64,000 nt of DNA from Nocardia africana NBRC 100379 (lineage in GTDB: Bacteria > Actinomycetota > Actinomycetes > Mycobacteriales > Mycobacteriaceae): positions 1 to 64,000 of the forward strand of contig NZ_BDAV01000017.1 of the NCBI RefSeq assembly GCF_001612635.1. The letters run 5' to 3'. The position numbers and the translations under genes were made by a program. The first letter of the stretch is position 1. Each line of letters begins with the position of its first letter. This document shows positions 1-7,863 of the stretch, one piece after another. The notes under the pieces are model-generated. The model did no database searches. It was not told the DNA's origin and saw only the letters and a list, made by a program, of their open reading frames with translations.

Positions 1-78
1 GGGCGCGGCCCCCAGCACCGCGCCCGCCAGTACCAGAACAACGGGAATGATGCTGCCGCGCAGCACCTTTCCGAACAT
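1..78 (-). CDS. Secreted protein, N-terminal fragment (signal peptide only)
   Basis: Only the first 26 codons lie inside the window; the rest continues beyond the left edge. The start ATG follows a good ribosome binding site (GAAGGAG, about 6 bases before it). The fragment has a positive N-terminus (MFGKVLRGS) followed by a hydrophobic run rich in Ile, Val, Leu, Ala and Gly, which is the shape of a Sec signal peptide. The mature protein is not visible, so no function can be given. It could also be a signal anchor of a membrane protein. Confidence 0.6.
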   Translation of the reverse strand, partial: MFGKVLRGSIIPVVLVLAGAVLGAAP

Positions 79-136
79 GAGAACTCCTTCGTGAGCTGAC
101 GGATCGTCGCAGGGACGGCGCCGCGGAGAGGACGAG

Positions 137-177
137 GCCCGCCGGGCGATGCTGTGTGAGGGCATCGCCCGGCGGGC
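137..177. terminator. Long GC hairpin (16-bp perfect stem)
   Basis: Arms GCCCGCCGGGCGATGC (137-152) and its exact reverse complement (162-177) enclose a 9-base loop. It lies upstream of the left-edge gene and downstream of the lipase, both on the minus strand. It may be a second terminator for the lipase. No clear T-run follows. Its outer nine bases GCCCGCCGG recur in the hairpin at 264-311 and in the inverted repeat at 5833-5872. Confidence 0.55.
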
Positions 178-263
178 GCACCACCGTGGGTGTGTGCACT
201 CCTGAGCGCGGATACGAGGCCGGCGTACCTCTGGGTCCGCGCCGGACCCCACGGCGGCATAGG

Positions 264-311
264 GCCCGCCGGAACGCGGTGGGAATTCAGGGTTGCCGCG
301 TTCCGGCGGGC
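264..311 (-). terminator. Probable lipase terminator, 16-bp perfect stem
   Basis: Arms GCCCGCCGGAACGCGG (264-279) and its exact reverse complement (296-311) flank a 16-base loop, 12 bases past the stop codon of the minus-strand lipase. Position and stem strength fit a factor-independent terminator, although actinomycete terminators such as this one often lack the T-run. Confidence 0.65.
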
Positions 312-323
312 AGGTCGGACGAC

Positions 324-1550
324 TCAGAGCTTGCCGCCACCGCCCAGCAGCCACGGGTTGAAGCTGCAGGTCAGCGCCGTAGTCTGAGCCGGGTCGAGGG
401 TGTTGAGGATGATCGACAGCACCCGCGGCGAGTACATCATCGTCAGGTGATCCGACAGATCCTGCTCGCATCCCTCCTGGAGTGTGACGTTCTTGACCGT
501 CGCACCGGGCCCGGGCTGGAGGAAGGTCAGATCGTACGGCGTGGTGACCTCGTCGTAGCGGGTGCCGACCACCGTGTAGTCCACGCCCGGCATCGTGTCA
601 CCGCCGGCGTTGAGCTGATTGACGAAATCCGAACCGACCGTCTGCTGAATACCGGAGTGGCCCACGAAGATCTCGACCAGTCCGAGCACGTCGATGCCGA
701 AGTTGTTGATGGCGCGGCCCAGTGCCCCGATGCCGTCGAGGGTCGTGCCGTGGTTGGTGGCGCCGAAGGTCATCATGTGATGCACCTTCGCCGCACCACC
801 GTCGAACTTCAGATACCAGCGCGACATCGCACCACCCTGCGAATGGCCGACCAGATTCACCTTCTGGGATCCGGTCGCCGCCAGCACCCGATCCACGAAC
901 TGCGCCAACTGCTTCGCCGAATCCTGAATCAAACCGGTGCCGTTGGCGCCCGGCAGCACCGAACCGAGACCGCCGCCCTGAATCAGATTGGACTTGCCGT
1001 AATTGAAGGTGAAGACGCAGTAGCCGGCGTCCTTGATGGGCTGGCTGACGAAGGAGAAGTTGTCATAGGCGTTCTCCCACGTCCCGTGCACGAGCACCAC
1101 CGGCTCCGGATGCGCCGTGGTCGGCTTGCAATTCCAGTCGTTGGTCCCCGGCGGGGCAACGTCCGGATGCAGGAGGCCGTATCCGAACGCGGCCAGGAAC
1201 GAGCTCTGTGCCGGGCCGTAGCCGATGGTGTCGCTGGAGGTTCCACCCGAGGATCCCGAACTCGAGCCGGAACCGCCGTAGCAGTCACCGGAGCCGTTGC
1301 CCGAGCCCGCGCCACTGCCCGAGGTGCAGGCCGAACCGGTGCCGGCGCTGCCGGTGTCGGCGATCGGGTGGGCGGCGGGATTCTTCAGTCCCTGGTCGAT
1401 GAAGTCGACCAGTTGCTGCTCCTGTTGCTGATCGTTCGACGCCACCGCCGGCTCGGCATCGGCGCCGACCCCAGCGAAGCCCGTCATCAACAGCGAAACC
1501 CCCACGACGACCGCGGCGCTCAGCGACCGGCGGCGGGTGTTTGGTCTCAT
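324..1550 (-). CDS. Secreted class 2 triacylglycerol lipase (alpha/beta hydrolase)
   Basis: A 408-residue exported lipase that should hydrolyse acylglycerol esters outside the cell. Residues 1-32 form a Sec signal peptide (RRR, then a hydrophobic core, cleavage near ADA-EP). Residues about 68-108 are a Gly/Ser-rich linker containing two Cys. The hydrolase domain then shows the oxyanion-hole strand LVHGTWEN near 153-160, the nucleophile elbow GHSQGG with Ser238, a likely acid Asp333 (TRYDEVTTPYD) and His368 (LSDHLTMM). This order and the GHSQGG box are typical of the Lipase_2 family of actinomycete lipases. It is transcribed away from the YdcF-like gene across a 373-bp divergent gap. The exact substrate is not determinable. 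Confidence 0.85.
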   Translation of the reverse strand: MRPNTRRRSLSAAVVVGVSLLMTGFAGVGADAEPAVASNDQQQEQQLVDFIDQGLKNPAAHPIADTGSAGTGSACTSGSGAGSGNGSGDCYGGSGSSSGSSGGTSSDTIGYGPAQSSFLAAFGYGLLHPDVAPPGTNDWNCKPTTAHPEPVVLVHGTWENAYDNFSFVSQPIKDAGYCVFTFNYGKSNLIQGGGLGSVLPGANGTGLIQDSAKQLAQFVDRVLAATGSQKVNLVGHSQGGAMSRWYLKFDGGAAKVHHMMTFGATNHGTTLDGIGALGRAINNFGIDVLGLVEIFVGHSGIQQTVGSDFVNQLNAGGDTMPGVDYTVVGTRYDEVTTPYDLTFLQPGPGATVKNVTLQEGCEQDLSDHLTMMYSPRVLSIILNTLDPAQTTALTCSFNPWLLGGGGKL

Positions 1551-1923
1551 GGGTGAACCTTTCGTCAGAACTTCGGCGTTCTTTGTTGCGATGCGCGACC
1601 GCGAGCCGCGCAGCCGAAACTGAACTCAGACGCTAAAGTCGCCGACGAGCCGCCGATACGGACGAAGGCAGTCTCTTCGGAATCTCACGAAGAGGCCGAA
1701 CGGACCGCAGTGAAGTTACACAGCCGGGCGAATTGCCCGGCGACGGAGGAGCTTTCCCGATATCGGCGCAGTCACAGCAGCAATGTCGAATGTGCCGTGA
1801 AATATCCAGCGATACAACCAATTACGACGCAATCACGAACAGATATCGGATTCTCACTGGGAATTGTCCGTCCGGTCCGGTCCACGTGGGTACGTGGCAC
1901 GGACCACGTCGACTGGAGTCCTG
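1551..1923. other. Divergent intergenic region between lipase and YdcF-like gene
   Basis: No convincing gene lies here. The stretch from about 1790 to 1865 is noticeably richer in A and T than its surroundings, as expected for promoter DNA serving two outward-facing genes. I could not pick a -35/-10 pair with confidence. The short open frames crossing it have no ribosome binding site and no recognisable protein features. Confidence 0.4.
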
Positions 1924-2550
1924 ATGCCCGGCATTCGTATCGCACTGCGGCCCACTGGTTTTCGCATACTCGCCGCGGCCGCGCTGGCCGTCGGCGCCCT
2001 CACCGCGGTCGGGCTCCCCGCCGCCGCGGCCGATCCGCTCACCGATGCGTCCGGCGCCATCCAACAGCTGCGCGACGTGAGCGATCCGCTGCCGCCGCTG
2101 CCCGTACCGCACGGGCCGACCACCGCGATCGTGGTGCTCGGTTACGGACTGCTACCCGACGGCGGCATGCGCCCCGAACTCGTCGCCCGGCTGCAGGCGG
2201 CGCTCGTGCAGGCGGTGGTATCGCCGGCCTCGCCGATCATCGTCACCGGCGGAAATCCGCGCGGCGGCACCACCGAAGCCGACGCCATGGCCCGCTGGCT
2301 CGTCGCCCACGGCACCGCCCCCGAACGGATCCACATCGAATCACGCGCCAGCGACACCATCGAAAACGCCACCAACGCCGCGGAAATGATGCACGCGCTC
2401 GGCGCCGGCGATGCGGTGGTCGTCACCTCGGCCGACCACATGCCCCGCGCCGTAGCCGATTTCGTCGATGCGGGCGTGGCGGTGGTGGGCACGGTCAGCC
2501 CGCAGAATCTGCCGCCGGTGGTGCTGGAGGTGTTCGGGCCACAGCAGTGA
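1924..2550 (+). CDS. Secreted YdcF/DUF218-family protein
   Basis: A 208-residue protein of the DUF218 (YdcF, SanA-like) family, whose members are linked to cell-envelope functions but mostly lack a proven reaction. An N-terminal signal peptide with an Ala-rich core ends near PAAAADP (about residue 34). The DUF218 core follows: IVVLGYGLLPDGGMRPEL near 62-79, IIVTGGNPRGGTTEADAM, the ERIHIESRASDTIENA block that is the usual family signature, and VVVTSADHMPRA. I chose the ATG at 1924 because a GGAG lies about 8 bases before it and the signal peptide starts there; an in-frame upstream codon would add a poor 20-residue extension. It ends in a small tandem repeat shared with the intergenic DNA. Confidence 0.75.
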   Translation: MPGIRIALRPTGFRILAAAALAVGALTAVGLPAAAADPLTDASGAIQQLRDVSDPLPPLPVPHGPTTAIVVLGYGLLPDGGMRPELVARLQAALVQAVVSPASPIIVTGGNPRGGTTEADAMARWLVAHGTAPERIHIESRASDTIENATNAAEMMHALGAGDAVVVTSADHMPRAVADFVDAGVAVVGTVSPQNLPPVVLEVFGPQQ

Positions 2551-2599
2551 ATCCGGAGCAGCGGTGAATCCGGAGCAGCGGTGAATCCGGAGCCGCCGG
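2547..2599. repeat. 17-bp direct repeat, about 2.7 copies, spanning a stop codon
   Basis: The unit GTGAATCCGGAGCAGCG occurs twice in a row and a third time incompletely (ending AGCCGCCGG). The first copy contains the TGA stop of the YdcF-like gene. It fills the short gap between two convergent genes. It looks like a recent slippage product and has no obvious function. Confidence 0.8.
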
Positions 2600-2604
2600 C
2601 AGTC

Positions 2605-3648
2605 TCAGCGCGGACCCCAGGTCCGCGCGATACCGAGTCCGGCGGCCAGCGCATCCCACGCCGAGGGCAGCGCGGCGGTGAAATCCGGCCAGGAATGTGT
2701 CCCGGCGGGGATGTACCGCACGGTGGCCGGGATGTTCAGCTCGGCGAGCCGCGCGGCGAACCGTTCGGTGCACGTGCGCGCCCCCGCCTCCAGCACCACG
2801 CCTCCGCCCGCGGATCGCAGCGCACCGGCGATGTCGTGCGCGGTGGCGATCGCGGTCAGATCCGGTGGACTCGGCAGGCCCGTGGCCGCCGACAGATAGA
2901 TCGGGGTGCCGCGCAGGGTGTCGGCGCCCAGATAACTGTCGTGGGCCGCCCATTCCGGCGAATTCGGTGGGCCCCAGAGGTTTTCGGGGTTCCCCCCGCG
3001 CGAGGCCACGGTGATGCGAGTGACGGCCTGGCCGACCTCGTCCGAGGTGGAATAACAGCCGCTGATGCCCGCGACCGCGCGATAGAACCCGGGGTGACGC
3101 TGCGCCAGCATCATCGCCGCCTGTGCGCCCATCGACACCCCCGCGACGGCCCGGCGCCCGTCGGCATGCAGATATTTCTCCACGATCGGCGGCAGCTCCT
3201 CGACGAGGAAGGTCTCCCAGCGGTTGAGGCCCAGGTTCTGGTCGTAGTGGTCCCAGTCGGCGTACATACTGCCGACGCCGTCACCGGGCAGCACCACGTC
3301 CACCGGCTTGCCGGCGAAGAAGCGCGCGGCATAGCCGTCGGTGAGCCAGCCCGAGGTCGCCGCACCCTCCACGCCGTCGAGCAGATAGAGGGTGGGCCGC
3401 GGTTCGCTCCCGGCGCCGTGCAGCACATCGATGGGCACCACCCGATGCATCGCGGCGGAGGCGACATACAGCCGCTCCCAGCCCGGCGCGCGTATTTCGC
3501 TGCGCACCAATTCCGTTCGCGTCACGGCGGGGTCGACCGCCGGCGGGGCCGGAGGCGGCGGCGCGGCGGGATCGGCGCACACCGGGGCGGCCGCCATCGC
3601 GCCGGCGGCCACGGCCAGGGCGGCGCCCAGCGCCGCACGGGTGATCAC
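2605..3648 (-). CDS. Secreted antigen-85-like esterase/mycolyltransferase-family protein
   Basis: A 347-residue member of the esterase D/antigen 85 fold family. In mycolate-producing bacteria, relatives transfer mycolic acids onto trehalose or arabinogalactan or act as esterases; which applies here is unknown. It has a signal peptide (residues 1-25), a Pro-rich stretch (27-38), the strand TLYLLDGVEG, the nucleophile box GVSMGAQ with Ser172, and the C-terminal GTHSWPDF that carries the catalytic His. The start is a GTG whose last two bases are shared with the stop of the desaturase gene (GTGA overlap), so the two are probably translationally coupled. It is the most divergent of the four such esterases in this window. 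Confidence 0.8.
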   Translation of the reverse strand: MITRAALGAALAVAAGAMAAAPVCADPAAPPPPAPPAVDPAVTRTELVRSEIRAPGWERLYVASAAMHRVVPIDVLHGAGSEPRPTLYLLDGVEGAATSGWLTDGYAARFFAGKPVDVVLPGDGVGSMYADWDHYDQNLGLNRWETFLVEELPPIVEKYLHADGRRAVAGVSMGAQAAMMLAQRHPGFYRAVAGISGCYSTSDEVGQAVTRITVASRGGNPENLWGPPNSPEWAAHDSYLGADTLRGTPIYLSAATGLPSPPDLTAIATAHDIAGALRSAGGGVVLEAGARTCTERFAARLAELNIPATVRYIPAGTHSWPDFTAALPSAWDALAAGLGIARTWGPR

Positions 3649-4604
3649 CGCCGCACCACCGCCGGACCGTCCGCGAACGCCGCTTCCCGGGCGCGCGCTC
3701 GTTCCCGCCGTTCCCGGAAGCGGTCCGCCGTCTTCTCCAGAGCGGCCAGGTAGGCGGCCAGTTCGTCGCGCGCCCGCTCCCCCGGACCGGTCAGGTCGGT
3801 GCGGTCGAACACGTGCCAATTGCGCAGCACCGGACGCAGCACCGACTCCAGATGCTGCGGCGGATCGTAGATGCCGTGGGCGGCCAGCAGCAGCGCGTGC
3901 CGCCGGAAGCCCGGCCGGGCCGGCCCGGGCATGCGGAAGCCCGTGACCGCCTCGGTGATCGCACGCATCATCGCGTCCGGTGCCAGCTCGAGGGCGGCCC
4001 GGGAGATGTTGCGGTAGAAAATCATATGCAGGTTCTCGTCGGTGGCGATGCGCGACAGCATCCGGTCGGCGATCGGTTCACCACAGGCGATGCCGGTGTT
4101 GCGGTGACTGATCCGGGTGGCCAGCTCCTGCAGTGTCACACAGGCCAACCCGCGCAGCAACCGCGGGGCCTCAGGGTCGGAGACGCCGCTGGTCGGCTGC
4201 GTCATCCGGGCACGCTCCAGCGCAACGGGATCCACCGCGCGGGTCACCACCAGGTAGTCGCGGATCACGAGGGCGTGGCGGTTCTCCTCGGCGGTCCAGC
4301 ATCCCACCCACGTTCCCCATACCCCGCCGGCACCGAACGTGTCGGTGATCACACGATGGTAGGAGGGCAGATCGTCCTCGGCGAGCAGAGTGGTCACCAG
4401 CGCTACCCGCGCCACCTCCGGCAACGCCGATTGTTCGGGCTCCCAAACGCTTCCGCCCAGCGCCGCGAAATTGCGGCCTTGGCCCCAGGGCACGTAGTCG
4501 TGCGGATGCCAGGCGCGCGACTTGCGCAGATGATCGGCGAGACAGCGTTCGGCGACGGGCTCCAGCTCGTGCAGCAGGGCGCGATCGGTCACGGCGACGG
4601 TCAC
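3645..4604 (-). CDS. Acyl-ACP desaturase (ferritin-like di-iron enzyme)
   Basis: A 319-residue soluble acyl-[acyl-carrier-protein] desaturase of the DesA/stearoyl-ACP desaturase family, which inserts a double bond into ACP-bound fatty acyl chains using O2 and reduced ferredoxin. All expected di-iron ligands can be read: Glu76 (LLAEDDLP), Glu107 and His110 (EENRH), Glu160 (TLQELATR), and Glu190 and His193 (DENLH). Start is GTG, overlapping the stop of the upstream PucR gene by 4 bases (GTGA); its own stop overlaps the start of the antigen-85-like esterase in the same way. The arrangement suggests one transcript linking chain desaturation to extracellular acyl transfer. Confidence 0.9.
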   Translation of the reverse strand: MTVAVTDRALLHELEPVAERCLADHLRKSRAWHPHDYVPWGQGRNFAALGGSVWEPEQSALPEVARVALVTTLLAEDDLPSYHRVITDTFGAGGVWGTWVGCWTAEENRHALVIRDYLVVTRAVDPVALERARMTQPTSGVSDPEAPRLLRGLACVTLQELATRISHRNTGIACGEPIADRMLSRIATDENLHMIFYRNISRAALELAPDAMMRAITEAVTGFRMPGPARPGFRRHALLLAAHGIYDPPQHLESVLRPVLRNWHVFDRTDLTGPGERARDELAAYLAALEKTADRFRERRERARAREAAFADGPAVVRR

Positions 4605-5797
4605 GCGAACTCCTCTGTGCGCGAATCGGTTCCGAGATCCAAGGCCAGCAACGCCAGGCTCGCCCGCGCGAGACCGTCCGGGCGGGCCAGCTCGATTCCG
4701 GTCAACCGCTCGATACGCCGCACCCGCTGCGCGACACTGTTCGGGTGAATCGCCATTCGCGCGGCGGTCGATTTGCGGTCCGAACCCGAATCCACATAGG
4801 CGCGAAGGGTTTCCAGTAGATCCGGATGCGCCCGCAACGGTCCGAGCACCGCCGCCAGATGCGCACGCGCCGGGCCGGGGCGGGTCAGCTGGTACTCCAC
4901 CGCTACGTCGGCGATTTCGTAGAGACCCGGCGGGCGGCCCAGGGCGCGGACCAGTTCCAGCAGTTCGTGAGCCTGGGCGGCCAGCTCCGGGATGCGTGCG
5001 GTGGGACCGGTGACGACGGTCGCGGTCAGCGGTACCGAGGCCGCCGCGGACAGGACGTCCAGCGTGTCGGCGGTCAGTACCGGGGCGTCGATCCGGGTGG
5101 TGGCATCGGGGTCGTCCACCGGCACCAGCACGGTGCCGCCGTCGACCGACAGCAGTGACAGGGCCCGCGAACCCAGCACCGGCGCCAGGGCGCTCTGCAG
5201 CCGGCGCAGTTTGCGGCGCGCCACGGTCTCGGCATTGCGACGCGGATCGGATTCGCCGGGATGCGGGGCGATCGACAGCGCCACCACCTGATAGGCGGGC
5301 GCGACCGCGATCCCGGTGCGGCGGGCCAGTGCCGCGCGGCCGTGTCCGCTGAGCAGGGCGGTGACCAGGGTCTGGGCCGCGGTCTGATGATGCCGGGCCG
5401 CCGAGCGGTGTTCGTCGAGATAGGCGGCCGAGGTCGCCACCGTCACCGTCTCCAGCAGGCGCAGCGCCTGCTCGGCGTCGGCGAACAGCGTCTCGCCGTC
5501 ACCGCGGCCATCGGCGATATCGCTGAACGCGCGCCGCACCGCTTCGTGGTAGGCGCGCAGCACGGTGTCGAGGTCGATGCCCTCGCGCGCCCAGGCGCCG
5601 GCCCGGCCGACCAATTCAGCCAGACGCGCGGCATCGGCCGGTTCCGGATCGGGTGCGGCGACCATATCGGCGGCCAGGGCCAGGCATTCACGCACCCCCG
5701 CGCCGAATTCGGCGGTGGAGTCGGAATGCGGCGCGGGCGCGTCGGTGCGCACGCTTCGGGTCAGAGTCGCCACCAGGCTGGGTGCGGATGGTGTCAT
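4601..5797 (-). CDS. PucR/CdaR-family transcriptional regulator
   Basis: A 398-residue regulator with an N-terminal alpha-helical sensor region, a central GGDEF-like/CdaR region (LSLLSVDGGTVLVPV near 210-235) and a C-terminal PucR-type helix-turn-helix (AARMAIHPNSVAQRVRRIER near 350-370). Such proteins usually sense a small molecule and control an adjacent operon. It is the first gene of a three-gene unit with the desaturase and esterase, so regulation of fatty-acyl modification is a reasonable inference. The ATG at 5797 has a GGAG about 8 bases upstream. Two other PucR-family genes lie in this window (9634-11031 and 57543-58796); they resemble each other more than this one. Confidence 0.85.
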   Translation of the reverse strand: MTPSAPSLVATLTRSVRTDAPAPHSDSTAEFGAGVRECLALAADMVAAPDPEPADAARLAELVGRAGAWAREGIDLDTVLRAYHEAVRRAFSDIADGRGDGETLFADAEQALRLLETVTVATSAAYLDEHRSAARHHQTAAQTLVTALLSGHGRAALARRTGIAVAPAYQVVALSIAPHPGESDPRRNAETVARRKLRRLQSALAPVLGSRALSLLSVDGGTVLVPVDDPDATTRIDAPVLTADTLDVLSAAASVPLTATVVTGPTARIPELAAQAHELLELVRALGRPPGLYEIADVAVEYQLTRPGPARAHLAAVLGPLRAHPDLLETLRAYVDSGSDRKSTAARMAIHPNSVAQRVRRIERLTGIELARPDGLARASLALLALDLGTDSRTEEFA

Positions 5798-6226
5798 CGG
5801 GTCGCTCCAGAATCTGTGCCCGCGCGAAGTGTGCCCGCCGGATGCCTTGGGGTGAGGGTGCACCCGGCGGGCGGTTCCACTGCTACGCACAGTGACCGCG
5901 TCGAGGAAGGGGTTGGAAGTCCTGGTGCCGCGGGTCGAGCTGTGCGCCGTGAGCGGCGGCTTCGAGTCGGGAGCCGCTCACCGGTGGCCGGTCCGGCGTC
6001 CGCAGTGCCGACCTCCTCTCCTTCCGGAAGGTGCGGGTGCGCCGGTTGCCGAACGCGGCACCGTCCGCGCAAAAACCGGTGCCGCGTTCACATCACGGTA
6101 CGGCCACGGAATCGCCTCCAACCCGAAACACCGGCGATCCGATGACAATTCATGAATCGCAGCCGGGGCGGCTGGGGTCGCGGCACAAAGTGGCGCGACC
6201 CTGGCACGAGCGACCGAAGCGGCCGT
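5798..6226. other. Upstream region of the pucR-desaturase operon
   Basis: About 430 bases without a supported gene. The notable element is an inverted repeat GCCCGCCGG (5833-5841) / CCGGCGGGC (5864-5872), 36-75 bases before the pucR start, which could be an operator or a hairpin in the leader. The rest shows nothing I can assign; several small open frames here have neither ribosome binding sites nor protein-like composition. Confidence 0.4.
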
Positions 6227-7678
6227 TCAGCATTCGCTGGGGGCCCGCGCCCCCTGCAATCGCTGATCGACCCAGCTCATCGCCTCCGGATATCCCAGTC
6301 CCGCCGCGATGATGTGTTCGCCGGGCACGCTGCGATACACCGCCGCGACTCCCAGTGAGCACTGATCACGATAGAATTCGCGCGCCCCGGCGGCCGGAAT
6401 CCAGAATTCCTGTTCGCCGTTGTAGACATACAGCGGCACAGCGGATTTCATGCCCTGCATCCGGGTCACCCGGTAGATGTCGCCGGCCAGTGCGCTGTGC
6501 AGCGGATCGGGGGTGTCGGCGGCGATATCGATCGGCAGTGACAGCACCCCGGGGACGGCGAACACACCGGCGCAGGTGTCCTTGAGCGGCGAGAGGGCCG
6601 CCCACCGGGCCAGATTGTTCATCCGGGCCAGGATTTCCGGACGCTCCCGTCCCACCCCGAAGGTGGCGGCCAGGAACACGCCCGAGGCGAAGTTGGCGTT
6701 CATGCTCTGCGAGAGGATCTGATAGTCGGCCGGCACCCCGCCCAAGGCCGCGCCGACGATCAGCGGCGCCAATTCCGGTGCGTAGGAATCGATCAGCGCC
6801 ACCGCGCCGCGGGTGGCGATGGCACCACCGGAGTATCCGTGCATGGCGTAGCGGCTGGCGCCGAATTCCGCGGGCAGCGCCGCGCGCATCGCCCGGATCG
6901 CGTCGAGGACGGCGTGTCCGGCCACGAAGGGCTCGGCATAGGCCATCCGCGGTCCCTCGTGATCGGGAATCAGCACCGCGTACCCGCGCAACAGCGCCAA
7001 GTGGGTGGTGGGCGGGACGAAATCGGTGGTGCCGGTGTCACCGGAGAAACCGTGCGCGAGCGTGTAGCCGGGCGTACAGGTCCGGCCCAGCGCGTCGATG
7101 GGCAGGTTGTTCACCAGCACCGGCCGCGATCCCGGCCCCGTCCACGGTGCGGCCGGAATCGCCAGGGTCGCAGTCGCGTACGAGGGTGCGTCGTGGGCAT
7201 CGGTGGTGCGGTACTTCACCTGCAGCGCCTGCCGCACGGGCACCACCAGCAGCGGTGCGGCGGTCGCCGTCACATCCCGGGTCGCGATCACATCACCGGG
7301 ACGCAGCCCGGCGAGATCCGCGGGCCAGTCGTCGAGCAGCGGATCACCCACCGGCGAGGGCATGACGGCCTGCTGCAGCCGGGCCAGGTCGGCGGTGACA
7401 CCGGTCTCCCCCGCGGCCGCCTGATCGGCCACCGGGATGGGCGGCGGCGGAATCACGACGTTGAGCCACTGCTGCAGTTGCGCGAGCCCCGGCGCCGGCG
7501 GATTCGACCGTGCCGGATCCGGATCCTGGGGTGCGAGCGGTTGCGCCGGCGGACCGGGTAAGGCGATCGCCGGTAACGGCAAGGCCGGCAAGGGAAGCGG
7601 CGGCTGGGCCGCTGCGGTACCCGCAACAGGACCGCAACCGATCAGCAGTACCGTCACCAGAACATGCCGTATTCGCAT
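6227..7678 (-). CDS. Secreted LIP-family lipase, Glu at the acid position
   Basis: A 483-residue exported alpha/beta hydrolase of the secretory lipase family (LIP, related to Candida lipase A). After a signal peptide (1-24) comes a Pro/Leu/Ala-rich spacer to about residue 65. The nucleophile elbow GYSGG places Ser283; His455 lies in VPGEHIIAAG. At the acid position the motif reads EFWIP, so Glu424 stands where the neighbouring paralogue has Asp (DGLIP). Four Cys (201, 369, 440, 483) suggest disulphides. The ATG at 7678 is preferred, with GGGG 7 bases upstream, over a GTG four codons earlier. It lies 185 bases downstream of its paralogue on the same strand, so the two probably arose by tandem duplication. 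Confidence 0.85.
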   Translation of the reverse strand: MRIRHVLVTVLLIGCGPVAGTAAAQPPLPLPALPLPAIALPGPPAQPLAPQDPDPARSNPPAPGLAQLQQWLNVVIPPPPIPVADQAAAGETGVTADLARLQQAVMPSPVGDPLLDDWPADLAGLRPGDVIATRDVTATAAPLLVVPVRQALQVKYRTTDAHDAPSYATATLAIPAAPWTGPGSRPVLVNNLPIDALGRTCTPGYTLAHGFSGDTGTTDFVPPTTHLALLRGYAVLIPDHEGPRMAYAEPFVAGHAVLDAIRAMRAALPAEFGASRYAMHGYSGGAIATRGAVALIDSYAPELAPLIVGAALGGVPADYQILSQSMNANFASGVFLAATFGVGRERPEILARMNNLARWAALSPLKDTCAGVFAVPGVLSLPIDIAADTPDPLHSALAGDIYRVTRMQGMKSAVPLYVYNGEQEFWIPAAGAREFYRDQCSLGVAAVYRSVPGEHIIAAGLGYPEAMSWVDQRLQGARAPSEC

Positions 7679-7863
7679 GGCGCACCCCACTAAAGCTCAC
7701 CGCTGGTCCCCGTGCGCTGCCAACCCGAGTTCCGCGCTGAACCAGGTGGTTCGAGACTACCGGCGCGAATCCGGCTGTCCGGGCGGCGTGTTCGGATCGT
7801 GTGCGGCGCGAGTCCGCATCGATATCGAATTCGTGGCGCGCGAACGGTGTGGGGCCGGCGCGC

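Noticed and set aside
156..1556. A 466-codon open frame opposite the class 2 lipase
   Set aside because: The lipase on the other strand has a signal peptide and full triad; the antisense frame has only composition-driven residues.
2605..3819. A longer antigen-85-like protein starting upstream of the GTG at 3648
   Set aside because: The extension would overlap the desaturase gene by 170 bases and is Arg/Gly-rich; the GTG at 3648 starts a good signal peptide and gives a 4-base overlap.
5892..6155. An 87-codon gene in the pucR upstream region
   Set aside because: No ribosome binding site, no domain-like pattern, and several other frames of similar length overlap it.
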